Source: Leadbettera azotonutricia ZAS-9
GTDB lineage: Bacteria; Spirochaetota; Spirochaetia; Treponematales; Breznakiellaceae
DNA: 64,000 nucleotides
Direction: 5' to 3'
Assembly: GCF_000214355.1 (NCBI RefSeq)
Contig: NC_015577.1
Location: 310,001 to 374,000 of the forward strand
Shown here: positions 49,994-58,077 of the stretch, in pieces
Numbering within the stretch: position 1 is the first letter of the stretch
Layout: every line of letters starts with the position of its first letter
Position numbers and translations under genes: made by a program
Notes under the pieces: model-generated
What the model saw: only the letters and a program-made list of their open reading frames with translations
Database searches by the model: none
What the model was told of the DNA's origin: nothing

Positions 49994-51496
49994 TCATGCT
50001 ATCTTTTTCTCGAACCTTGTCGCCAGATCCAAAAGCGTTTCCTGGGTAGCTTCTGTCCTGGACATTACGCCGGTTATTCTGCCATCGCACATTACGAGGA
50101 TCCTGTCCGAGATTCCCAGTATCTCCGGCATTTCGGAGGACACAAAAAGAATGCCGACGCCATCCTGCTTAAGTTTGTTTATGATATTATAAATTTCTAT
50201 TTTGGCCGCAACATCAATGCCCCGTGTAGGTTCGTCAAAGATCGCAACCCTGAAACTTCTGGACATCCATTTGCCTACCACGACTTTTTGCTGATTTCCT
50301 CCGGATAGATTCGCCGCATCGCTTTCTACGGTGGACAGCTTTATCTTCAAATCGTCAACGGATTTAAGCGCCATTTCCTTTTCTTTGCTCTTGCTTACAA
50401 TCCCGAAAATATCTGAAAGCATATCGAGATTCGGAAGACCGATATTGCTTTTTACGGAAAGCTTGGTGAATAGCCCGTCTTTTTTGCGATCTTCCGGGAT
50501 AAGCACAATCCCTGCCCGGATGGAATCCACGGGCTTGTTTATGGTGATGGGCTTGCCATCAAGGATTATTTCTCCCGACTGTTTCTGGTCAATACCGTAC
50601 AGGGCCCGGGTGGTTTCGGTCCTCCCTGCGCCCATAAGACCGGCTATCCCCACGATTTCGCCTTCATGCAGTTCAAAACTCACATCCCGTACAAGCCGGC
50701 CCGCATTGAGGTTTTTAACTTCCAGCACAGTCTTCCCGACAGTGCACTCGACACGGGGGAACTTTTCTTTTATGTCCCGGCCGACCATGTAGGAAATCAA
50801 TTTTTGCTGGGTAGTTTCGGCGTAGTTCTGGGTGATGACATACGTACCGTCCCGGAGAACAGTAACTCGGTCAACAATATGCTGAAGCTCTTCCAGCCTG
50901 TGGGATATGTAGATAATTCCGCAGCCTTTTTCTTTGAGGTTTCGGATAATTTTGAACAGTTCTTCAATTTCAGTTGCGGTAAGGGCCGAAGTAGGCTCGT
51001 CCATGATCAGAACACGTGCGTTTTTCGAGAGGGCTTTTGCAATCTCCACCATCTGCTGCTTGGAAACCTGCAGATCGCCGACCGGCAATTCCGGATTTAT
51101 ATCGATATTGAGACTTTGGAGGAGTTCCCGGGCTTTCTCGTTTGCAGCCCGCTTGTCAAGCAGCCCATGTTTGGTCAATTCTTTCCCAAGAAATATATTT
51201 TCGGCAACAGTGAGGTGCGAACACAGGTTCAGTTCCTGATGTATTATCGCTATGCCTAATTCCGATGCAGTCTTTGGATTGAGGGTGTCGATGTTCTCAT
51301 CGAAAACCTTGATATTGCCCGAGTCTTTTGTATAGACCCCACTGAGAATCTTGACCAGTGTGGACTTTCCAGCCCCATTCTCACCCAGGAGGGCATGAAC
51401 TTCCCCGGCTTTGAGATTGAAGCTGACATCCTTGAGGGCCGGAACACCGGAAAATGCTTTGCATATATTTTCCAGTTCAACTATATAATCGCCCAT
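49994..51496 (-). CDS. Ribose-type ABC transporter ATPase with two nucleotide-binding domains (RbsA-like)
   Basis: The 500-residue protein has two ABC domains. The first has Walker A LLGENGAGKSTLVK, signature LQVSKQQMVEIA and Walker B VLIMDEPTSAL. The second has a degenerate Walker A (GLMGAGRTE), the signature LSGGNQQKVVVGKW and Walker B VAIFDEPTRGIDV, as usual for RbsA/MglA. The start is ATG 51496. A GTG seven codons upstream is in frame, but the promoter (-10 at 51506-51511) leaves almost no leader and no ribosome-binding site, so the mRNA is probably leaderless. It is the first gene of the operon. Confidence 0.93.
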   Translation of the reverse strand: MGDYIVELENICKAFSGVPALKDVSFNLKAGEVHALLGENGAGKSTLVKILSGVYTKDSGNIKVFDENIDTLNPKTASELGIAIIHQELNLCSHLTVAENIFLGKELTKHGLLDKRAANEKARELLQSLNIDINPELPVGDLQVSKQQMVEIAKALSKNARVLIMDEPTSALTATEIEELFKIIRNLKEKGCGIIYISHRLEELQHIVDRVTVLRDGTYVITQNYAETTQQKLISYMVGRDIKEKFPRVECTVGKTVLEVKNLNAGRLVRDVSFELHEGEIVGIAGLMGAGRTETTRALYGIDQKQSGEIILDGKPITINKPVDSIRAGIVLIPEDRKKDGLFTKLSVKSNIGLPNLDMLSDIFGIVSKSKEKEMALKSVDDLKIKLSTVESDAANLSGGNQQKVVVGKWMSRSFRVAIFDEPTRGIDVAAKIEIYNIINKLKQDGVGILFVSSEMPEILGISDRILVMCDGRITGVMSRTEATQETLLDLATRFEKKIA

Positions 51497-51505
51497 AGTA
51501 GTAAA

Positions 51506-51534
51506 AATATACAGCACTATTGGAGTATTGTCAA
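51506..51534 (-). promoter_or_regulatory. Strong promoter giving a leaderless ABC operon transcript
   Basis: TTGACA (51534-51529) and TATATT (51511-51506) are 17 bp apart. The ATG begins ten bases after the -10, at or within about three bases of the expected start site. Confidence 0.65.
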
Positions 51535-51586
51535 GAAGAAAGAAAACGCATTGCTGCCGCGCATTTCACATCCGCGAATCAGGCCA

Positions 51587-52840
51587 TCACCTTGGCTGCG
51601 CTGCTCCCGACTGTACAACCGTAATGGTAAAGGTCGCTGTCCTGCCGTTAAAAGAAACCACAATAGTCTGTTCGCCAAGGCGGTAACTGTCAAAACGGCT
51701 GATAGTTAATTGCTGCAACGGGATAAGTTCATTGGTATTGTCGGTGTAAATCCCCAGGGCTATCATCCCCGAGATATCAAGGCTTTCGCCAAGCGCATAT
51801 ACCCGTTTTTCAGGCAGTTGCCGTATTTCGATATACGAGAGGCCGATTACGGTTATGGGAAAAGTTGCGGTTCTGTTTTCTATGGTAATTCTCAGCGTTT
51901 GGGTTCCCGCTTTTGTAGTGTCAAACCCTGAAACAGTGGTGGCATCAATGTTAATGAGGCTGTTCCCTATGCCTTCCCAAAATCCGGTAAGCTCCAGGCC
52001 GGCAAGATCAATAGTTTCGCCTTCTTTGTAAACGGTTTTTGAAGGCGTTCTGGTAACTGTGATGGATTGGAGCGGCACCACAGCGACCCTGAAATTAGCC
52101 GACTTTCCTGAATAAGAAAGGACGATATTCTGGTTCCCTAAAGCGATACTGTCAAATTCAGAAACCAGGATGGAGCTTGAAGGAATGACGCTGCTTCCGA
52201 GACCCTCCCAGGTTCCGGTAAGCTCCAGGCCGGTAAGGTCAAGCTTTTCGCCCCGTCTGTAGAGGGTTTTTGTTGGCAGCTTTGTAATCGCCAGAGTGGA
52301 CAAGGGCCTTACCTGGACTTCCACTTCTGCGATTACACCTTCGCCGTTGAGCCTTATAATTTGGCTTCCAAGGGACATAGGATCAAAGGAAGATGCTGAA
52401 AGGCTGGCAAGCGGGAAGTACCCATCTTTGATGCCTTCCCAGGTCGCCGTAACGATAATGCCGGTGAGGTCAAGGCTTTCTCCCTGGCGGTAAATTGTCT
52501 TGGTCGGAGGGCGGGTAATGGTGAGGGCCAGCAGCGGCTTAACCTCCACCGAAAAATAAAGGCTGTTGCCGCTGAGATTAATCATAAGGTTTTGCGTTCC
52601 CGGTTGGTGCTTGTTGTAACCGGAGATATTGGCAGGGCTAACCTGAACCTGTCTGTAGCTGTCATCGCTATAGGTACCCATCACTACAAGCCCGGTCAAA
52701 TCGAGATCCTCTCCCTGCCCATAAACGGTTTTAAACGGACCGCTCTGCAAAGAAGCGCTTTCCAGGGTCTTGCATCCCACCAGGACGGAAAATAGAATCG
52801 CAAGTGATAGTAACGATACAACAGCGCATTGCTTTCTCAT
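51587..52840 (-). CDS. Lipoprotein of five bacterial Ig-like repeats
   Basis: The 417-residue product starts with a lipoprotein signal (SLLSLAILFSVLVGC, lipobox LVGC). Five tandem repeats of about 75 residues follow. Each carries a variant of P-KTVY-GE-LDLTGL-V-GTW, then FD----G-Q-I, then a strand ending in V-V-PL, as in bacterial Ig-like (Big_3/4-type) domains. Such repeats bind surfaces or act as spacers. No catalytic domain is present. The upstream frame to 52906 lacks signal features, so ATG 52840 is chosen. It lies between two ABC operons on the same strand. Near-identical repeats could recombine to change copy number. Confidence 0.82.
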   Translation of the reverse strand: MRKQCAVVSLLSLAILFSVLVGCKTLESASLQSGPFKTVYGQGEDLDLTGLVVMGTYSDDSYRQVQVSPANISGYNKHQPGTQNLMINLSGNSLYFSVEVKPLLALTITRPPTKTIYRQGESLDLTGIIVTATWEGIKDGYFPLASLSASSFDPMSLGSQIIRLNGEGVIAEVEVQVRPLSTLAITKLPTKTLYRRGEKLDLTGLELTGTWEGLGSSVIPSSSILVSEFDSIALGNQNIVLSYSGKSANFRVAVVPLQSITVTRTPSKTVYKEGETIDLAGLELTGFWEGIGNSLINIDATTVSGFDTTKAGTQTLRITIENRTATFPITVIGLSYIEIRQLPEKRVYALGESLDISGMIALGIYTDNTNELIPLQQLTISRFDSYRLGEQTIVVSFNGRTATFTITVVQSGAAQPR

Positions 52841-52915
52841 GACAGAAAATTTATCATAAATCGGCAAAAATGGCAAGGCTTGCGCATTTACCCTGAATAA
52901 GCGCAAATACGCTAA

Positions 52916-53683
52916 TTACAAATCAATACCTGATTCCACGAGCTGCTTTGTGCGTGGATGTTTCGGTGCAGCAAGTATCTCACTGGCAGACGCATCTTCG
53001 ATAATCTCCCCTTTATCGAGCATGATGATCCGGGTGGAAATATCCGCCACCACCGGGAGATCATGGGAGACCATGATTAAGGTAAAGTCCTTGTTTTGTT
53101 TGAGGGTATGCAGCAGATTGAGTATTTCAATTTTGGTGATGATATCCAGGGCGCTTACAGGTTCATCGGCAATAAGGACCTCGGGGTTGGTAACCAATGC
53201 CCGGGCGATAGCGATACGCTGCCGCTGGCCGCCTGAAAATTCCACAGGAATACGGCGGAGCACATCTTCATCCAGTTCGACAATGCGCAAGGCTGCGATG
53301 ATTTTTGCCTTTCGTTCTTCTTTATCCACAGCCAGCTTTAATGAATCCAATGGTTCCCCTATGATGCTTTCAATTTTCTGGGTTGGATCAAGGGATAGAA
53401 AGGGATCCTGGAATACCGGCTGAACCCTGCTTCTGAAAACCTTGATATCCTGCCTGGTCATGGTTTTAAGTGATGTACCATAAAAACTAACCGTTCCATG
53501 CTGTACCGTGAAAAGCCTCAGGAGCAGGGATAAAAGGGTTGTCTTCCCACTGCCCGATTCACCGACTATTCCGAGACTTTCCCCTTTGGAAACAGATAAA
53601 GAAATATTTTTAAGGATATTCTTTTCCTTATAAGCGAAATACACATTGGCAAGGTCAAAAACAGTATTCACATCTTTACTCAC
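52916..53683 (-). CDS. Peptide-type ABC transporter ATPase (DppF/OppF-like)
   Basis: The 255-residue ATPase has Walker A GESGSGKTTLL, the Q loop FQDPFLSLDPTQ, the signature FSGGQRQRIAIARAL and Walker B VLIADEPVSALD. The C-terminal region after the H loop (MVSHDLPVVADI) is short, lacking the longer DppF tail. It powers uptake with the partner ATPase, whose gene overlaps it by four bases upstream. It is the last gene of a five-gene operon (binding protein, two permeases, two ATPases). The substrate is probably an oligopeptide, or nickel or another small ligand. Confidence 0.93.
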   Translation of the reverse strand: MSKDVNTVFDLANVYFAYKEKNILKNISLSVSKGESLGIVGESGSGKTTLLSLLLRLFTVQHGTVSFYGTSLKTMTRQDIKVFRSRVQPVFQDPFLSLDPTQKIESIIGEPLDSLKLAVDKEERKAKIIAALRIVELDEDVLRRIPVEFSGGQRQRIAIARALVTNPEVLIADEPVSALDIITKIEILNLLHTLKQNKDFTLIMVSHDLPVVADISTRIIMLDKGEIIEDASASEILAAPKHPRTKQLVESGIDL

Positions 53684-54504
53684 AATGAACCCGGGTTCTT
53701 TGCCCCAAGGCTTAATTTCCGCGCGGAGGATATAAGCAGCTTTGTATATTCATGCTGAGGGTTTTTAATAAGGGCGTCGCCATCGGCTTCTTCAACAATA
53801 GTTCCATCCTTCATGACAATAATCCTGCGGGCAATTTTATGGACAATTGCAATATCATGGGAAATAAAAAGCACCGCAATTCCCCGCTTCGCTGCGGTAT
53901 CATGAATCAGTTCCACAAGCTGCTTTTGAATTGATGCGTCCGTAGAGCTGGTGGGTTCATCCGCAATGAGCAGCTTTGGCGAACATGCAAGGGCAAGGGC
54001 GATGGCAACCCGCTGTCTCTGCCCTCCGGAAATCTCGTGGGAAAATGACCCGGCAATACGCTCAATATCGCTTAATTTGACTTCTTCCATCAAAGCTAAA
54101 ACCGCATCATGCAGTTTTATACCTGTAAGGCCTGAGTGTTTTTTCAGGGGCAGGGCGATTTGCTTCCCTGTCTTCATTAATGGGTCCAGGGCATAGCCTG
54201 GTTCCTGAAAAACAATCGCAGCATCCCTGCCTCTAATATTTACTAGGCTGCTTTCGCGGGCCCCGATGATTTCATTTCCATTAAGCAGTATGCTTCCGCT
54301 TGGATACATGGTCCTGGGCAAAAGCCCTGCAATCGCCAGGGATGTGAGGGATTTGCCGCTCCCCGATTCACCCACAAGCCCCAAAACCTCCCCTTGGTTG
54401 ATATAAAAACTGATTCCTTTTATGAGGGTATTTTGGGTGTTACGCAAACTGACGCTTAATCTCCTGACTTCCAGCAGCGGCCGTTCCGGTATATTCCCGC
54501 TCAT
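53680..54504 (-). CDS. Peptide-type ABC transporter ATPase (DppD/OppD-like)
   Basis: The 274-residue ATPase has Walker A GESGSGKSLTSLAI, the Q loop FQEPGYALDP, the signature ISGGQRQRVAIALAL and Walker B LLIADEPTSSTD, then LFISHDIAIVHKIA. The expected cysteine-rich C-terminal [4Fe-4S] tail of some DppD proteins is absent, with the protein ending soon after HEYTKLLISSARKL. It overlaps both the permease upstream and the second ATPase downstream by four bases, so the subunits are translationally coupled. Confidence 0.93.
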   Translation of the reverse strand: MSGNIPERPLLEVRRLSVSLRNTQNTLIKGISFYINQGEVLGLVGESGSGKSLTSLAIAGLLPRTMYPSGSILLNGNEIIGARESSLVNIRGRDAAIVFQEPGYALDPLMKTGKQIALPLKKHSGLTGIKLHDAVLALMEEVKLSDIERIAGSFSHEISGGQRQRVAIALALACSPKLLIADEPTSSTDASIQKQLVELIHDTAAKRGIAVLFISHDIAIVHKIARRIIVMKDGTIVEEADGDALIKNPQHEYTKLLISSARKLSLGAKNPGSL

Positions 54505-55313
54505 TGAGCAATTCCCCCTCCGGCGCCGTATTTGTCACGGATAGCGTCTGCCAGCAGGTTTACGCCGATAACGATGGCGATGATTGCCAGGCCCGGCACG
54601 ATGGCCCCGAGAGGGGCGGTCAGCACCGTTGACTGGGCATTCTGCATAAGCCTGCCCAGGGAAGCGTTTGGAGGCGGCACCCCAAGCCCCAAATAGGAAA
54701 GGCCCGCCTCCGCTAAAATAGATACCCCGAAAATAACGGCGATATTCACCGACAGAACCTGCCAGATGTTTGGCAATATATGGATAAAAGTGCTGGCAAT
54801 GCTGCCGGTGCCCGAGGTTTTCGCGCTGATAAAAAACCATTTTGACATTACCTGTTTTGTCAGTATCCTGGTGAGCCTGGCAATAACTGCGGAACAGGCG
54901 ATACCTATTGAAATGATAGCTGTCCAGACACTTCTTCCCTGGGTCGCGCCGATAAGCATAGCCAGCAGCAGAGTGGGAAATGCTATCAATGTATCGAGAA
55001 AGGACGAACTTGCGCTGTCCGCCCATTGGGGCAGCCATGCAACCAGAAGACCGATTAAAACGCCGATCAAAGCTGCAATGATGGTAGCAGTGAACCCGAC
55101 CATGTACGCTATCCGTGTGCCCACCATCACATAACTGGCAAGATCCCTGCCAAGCCTGTCGGTTCCGAAAATATGCGTCAGGCTTGGGCCTTCAAGGCGT
55201 CCGCCTGAGGTATCGTCAAGGTCATAGGGTGTCCAAAAAAGGGATACCGCCGCTATGAGAAAGGTAAGCGCCAGGAGCAGAATGGCGGCATACAGCCGCA
55301 GGTTTTTTTTCAT
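54501..55313 (-). CDS. Peptide-type ABC transporter permease (DppC-like)
   Basis: The 270-residue inner-membrane protein has six hydrophobic segments. The N-terminal DDTSGGRLEGPSLTHIFGTDRLGRDLASYVMVGTR matches the DppC signature HPLGTDxxGRD. The cytoplasmic EAA loop SAKTSGTGSIASTFIHILPNIW lies near residue 165, and PNASLGRLMQNAQ near 225. Its ATG overlaps the TGA of the amber-interrupted DppB gene (ATGA), which shows that the original DppB frame extended to this point. Confidence 0.93.
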   Translation of the reverse strand: MKKNLRLYAAILLLALTFLIAAVSLFWTPYDLDDTSGGRLEGPSLTHIFGTDRLGRDLASYVMVGTRIAYMVGFTATIIAALIGVLIGLLVAWLPQWADSASSSFLDTLIAFPTLLLAMLIGATQGRSVWTAIISIGIACSAVIARLTRILTKQVMSKWFFISAKTSGTGSIASTFIHILPNIWQVLSVNIAVIFGVSILAEAGLSYLGLGVPPPNASLGRLMQNAQSTVLTAPLGAIVPGLAIIAIVIGVNLLADAIRDKYGAGGGIAQ

Positions 55314-56263
55314 TTTTGCTGGCCCCGCAGCCGGGGATCAAGAACCCGCTGCAAAACATCTGCAAAAAAGCCGATTACCAGGACGAGAAAAGTTGTGGTA
55401 AGCATCACTCCCTATATGGAAGAATAGTCATGCTGCGCGATTGCTTTTGTTAGCATGGAGCCCAGGCCCGGAAGGGAAAATACATTCTCTATCACAACAG
55501 CTCCCAAAAGTGTAGACGAGAGTTCTATACCCAAAATGGAAACCACCGGAACATAGGCGTTCCTGAGACCGTGGAGCACAAATGATGAACCCTGGGAAAA
55601 CCCCAGGGACCGCGATGTGCGGATATACCCTGAATCCAGGATATTCAAAATGCTAGCCCTGATATACCGGGAGAGGGTCGCGGTCATTACAAACACAATG
55701 GTGAGTACCGGCAGAATCAGGGATTCAAGGGCTTTCCCGAAATTCGACCAGCCATTATTCGGCCATCCTCCAGAGGGAAGTATATGCAGGCGGAGGGCAA
55801 AAATCCATACAAAGATAATGCCTACCCAAAACGCCGGTATAGCGATACCTGCCTGTGTGCCCAATGTGATCACATGGGCATACCAGGTTCCGTTTTTATA
55901 TGCGGCGATAAACCCGATGATACTCGCCATTATAAATGAAATTACAAATGAGATGAGGGTCAGGGGGATGGTAACACTAAAACGTTTAACCACTTCAGGG
56001 GCTACCGGAATACCCGAGACCAGGGAATCACCGAAGCTGCCCCTGAGGACGCTGGTAAACCAATTAAGGTATTGCTGCCCCAGGGGTAAATTAGAACCGG
56101 TCTTTATCCTGGCCGCGAGGATCTGTTCCGGCGTGGCATCCGCCGGAAGTATCGCATTCGCCGGATCGCCGGGAAGCAGCCGCAGCAGGATAAAGATCAC
56201 CAACAGTGCAATGACGAACGAGACAAGCAGAAAAAAGAACCGGTGCAGCAGATATCTTGTCAA
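55310..56263 (-). pseudogene. Peptide-type ABC permease (DppB-like) with in-frame amber codon
   Basis: The frame from 56263 reads 283 residues of a DppB permease (RLLPGDPANAILP, GIPVAPEVVKRFSVTIPLT, SRSLGFSQGSSFVLHGLRNA, then VFSLPGLGSMLTKAIAQHDYSSI) and meets TAG at 55414-55412. Family members have DY-x2-QG here, so CAG probably became TAG. After it the same frame continues for 33 codons with the expected final membrane helix and LDPRLRG end, and stops at 55310 overlapping the dppC start (ATGA). The last helix is lost unless the amber codon is read through. TAG ends other genes here, so it is not a reassigned codon. Confidence 0.85.
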
Positions 56264-57774
56264 TTAGTCTTTACAATGTTGTAAGCGTAAAACTGGGAAT
56301 TAAGCCCATTAATGGGATACCCTGAAACATTGGAAGCGCTGATCACGATCTGCGGGTAGAGGTAGAGCCAGACGCTGGCAGCCTCCCGGGCGATAGTTCT
56401 GTTGACCTCAAGCAGTTTTTGGGTCTGTTCTTCCGGAGTGTTTACCTGTTCCGATTCGGACACCAGCCGCACTACCTCAGGGTTGCTGTATCCCCAATAA
56501 AAGTCGGGATTCCCATACCATACAACATCACGATCATTCACGTGCTCCTGCAGTGTGGCTGCGAAATTCCGCTCCTTATATACCTTTGTGTACCACTCGT
56601 CCGCAGAAATGGAATTAATATTCACCGTAATCCCAACGGCGGCAAGTTCGCTCTTTAAGAATTCCGCTACCGTGGGGTGAGGATCATAAGTTGGAGTATC
56701 CAGGGTAAAAGCAAATCCATTGGGATAGCCTCCGGAAGCAAGCAGCTGTTTCGCCAGATTGATATCGTAGGGATTGGCGTTCACCAAAGATGCATCGTAC
56801 CAGGGATCAGTCGGAGGCACCATGGAACCGATAAGGGAGCCATAATTCCCCCAAATTGAACTGAGCAGTTTTTGCCGGTTAACGGCGGAATAAATAGCCT
56901 TGCGGACATTTGCGTTATTAAAGGGAGGATTGCGATCATTAAAGGCAAGCAGTTCCTTTGTGGTGGAGGCGCCGTTATTGATCACATACTTGCGGTTGTT
57001 TTCAAACTGGGCTATCCCATCGGGGCTTTGAACCGCAGTAATGATATCAATCTGTCCACTTAAAAGGGCGTTGCTCAGGGCGCTGGCATCGGTAAAGTAA
57101 TTGAATACAACCCCGGCATTTTTCGCCGGCGTACCCCAATACCCGTCCCACTTCTTGATGCTTAAGGAACTGCCCCGGGTCCACCGATCCAGGACATAAG
57201 GGCCGGTACCATCCTCAGAAGTTTTAAAATCCCTCCCGTCAATATTAAGTATCCATAAATAGGCAAGATTATAGAGGAAGGAAATAGAGGGGGTGTTAAG
57301 GGTAAAAACCACGGTCTTTGCATCAGGAGTTGCAACACTTTTTACAATCCTGAAGCTGGATATCCGGGCCGAGAGGGAACCCGGTGCGACAGCCCGTTCA
57401 AAGCTGGCCTTAACATCGGCTGAGCTTAAGGCTTTTCCTGAATGAAACCGCACCCCGTCCCGAAGGGTAATGGTGTAGGTAAGTCCATCAGCGCTTTTGG
57501 TATAGTTAACTGCTAACAGGTTTTCGACTTTTCCCTCATCAGTCAGTTTAAAAAGGCCTTCGTACACATTGCCATTAAACGCTTCCGTAACCCCCTGGCC
57601 GCCCCCTTCAGTACTGGATAAATTGGTAGGTTCGTAGAGGGAACCGATATTGATAATTACCGAAGCCGGGATTGCCCCGGATTGGTCATTCTGTGCCCTG
57701 GCATACAGATTCTGCCCGGCAAATACCGCCAAAGCCAAAACTGCTGCAAGCCCCTGTAACTTAAAATACTTCAT
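56260..57774 (-). CDS. Peptide-type extracellular solute-binding protein (family 5)
   Basis: The 504-residue protein has an N-terminal signal peptide (GLAAVLALAVFAGQNLYARA). The family 5 fold follows: the conserved entry segment YEGLFKLTDEGKVENLLAVNYTKSADGLTYTITLRDGVRFHSGKALSSADVKASFERA, then TGPYVLDRW, then NDRNPPFNNANVRKAIYSAVNR. It binds peptides or similar ligands for the ABC importer. AAGGAG lies eight bases before ATG. It is the first gene of the operon and overlaps the permease gene by four bases. It is intact, although its permease partner is interrupted. Confidence 0.93.
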   Translation of the reverse strand: MKYFKLQGLAAVLALAVFAGQNLYARAQNDQSGAIPASVIINIGSLYEPTNLSSTEGGGQGVTEAFNGNVYEGLFKLTDEGKVENLLAVNYTKSADGLTYTITLRDGVRFHSGKALSSADVKASFERAVAPGSLSARISSFRIVKSVATPDAKTVVFTLNTPSISFLYNLAYLWILNIDGRDFKTSEDGTGPYVLDRWTRGSSLSIKKWDGYWGTPAKNAGVVFNYFTDASALSNALLSGQIDIITAVQSPDGIAQFENNRKYVINNGASTTKELLAFNDRNPPFNNANVRKAIYSAVNRQKLLSSIWGNYGSLIGSMVPPTDPWYDASLVNANPYDINLAKQLLASGGYPNGFAFTLDTPTYDPHPTVAEFLKSELAAVGITVNINSISADEWYTKVYKERNFAATLQEHVNDRDVVWYGNPDFYWGYSNPEVVRLVSESEQVNTPEEQTQKLLEVNRTIAREAASVWLYLYPQIVISASNVSGYPINGLNSQFYAYNIVKTN

Positions 57775-57791
57775 GTTGAACTCCTTATATC

Positions 57792-57821
57792 ATAGTAATC
57801 CGATAGGAATAAAATAGTCAA
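57792..57821 (-). promoter_or_regulatory. Putative promoter of the peptide ABC operon
   Basis: On the minus strand TTGACT (57821-57816) and TACTAT (57797-57792) are 18 bp apart, just ahead of the AAGGAG ribosome-binding site. Confidence 0.5.
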
Positions 57822-57924
57822 GCGGAAGATATACCAAAGAAGGATAAAAAACCTGGAAATTAAAATCAGGAACAGACCCCGATGTTTTCATTCATCTATA
57901 ACCTCTCAATATCAATAATTTTTT

Positions 57925-57998
57925 ATCGATAATAAAATATCGATTTTTTCCTAAAAGTACTTTACAAAACTTTTTCTATTTGATATAAATTTATCGAT
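57925..57998 (+). promoter_or_regulatory. adhE operon promoter with ATCGAT operator-like sites
   Basis: TTTACA (57961-57966) and TATAAA (57984-57989) are 17 bp apart. An inverted repeat ATCGATA-N6-TATCGAT stands at 57925-57944, about 17 bp before the -35. A third ATCGAT at 57993-57998 covers the predicted start site. The gap 57822-57924 shows nothing else. Confidence 0.55.
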
Positions 57999-58003
57999 TA
58001 GTG

Positions 58004-58038
58004 ATTTGAAAGCGAATCCCTGGGTATTACTTTCAAAT
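58004..58038 (+). other. Leader hairpin of the adhE transcript
   Basis: ATTTGAAAG and CTTTCAAAT form a 9-bp stem with a 17-nt loop in the leader, about 40 bases before the adhE start. It could affect mRNA stability or early translation. Confidence 0.45.
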
Positions 58039-58077
58039 TATAAGTGTTTTGTTTATGATTGAAACAGGAGGTCAGCA

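Noticed and set aside
55412-55414. Reading the amber codon in dppB as pyrrolysine or a reassigned sense codon
   Set aside because: TAG is a normal stop for glyA and other genes here, and the position is normally glutamine in the family.
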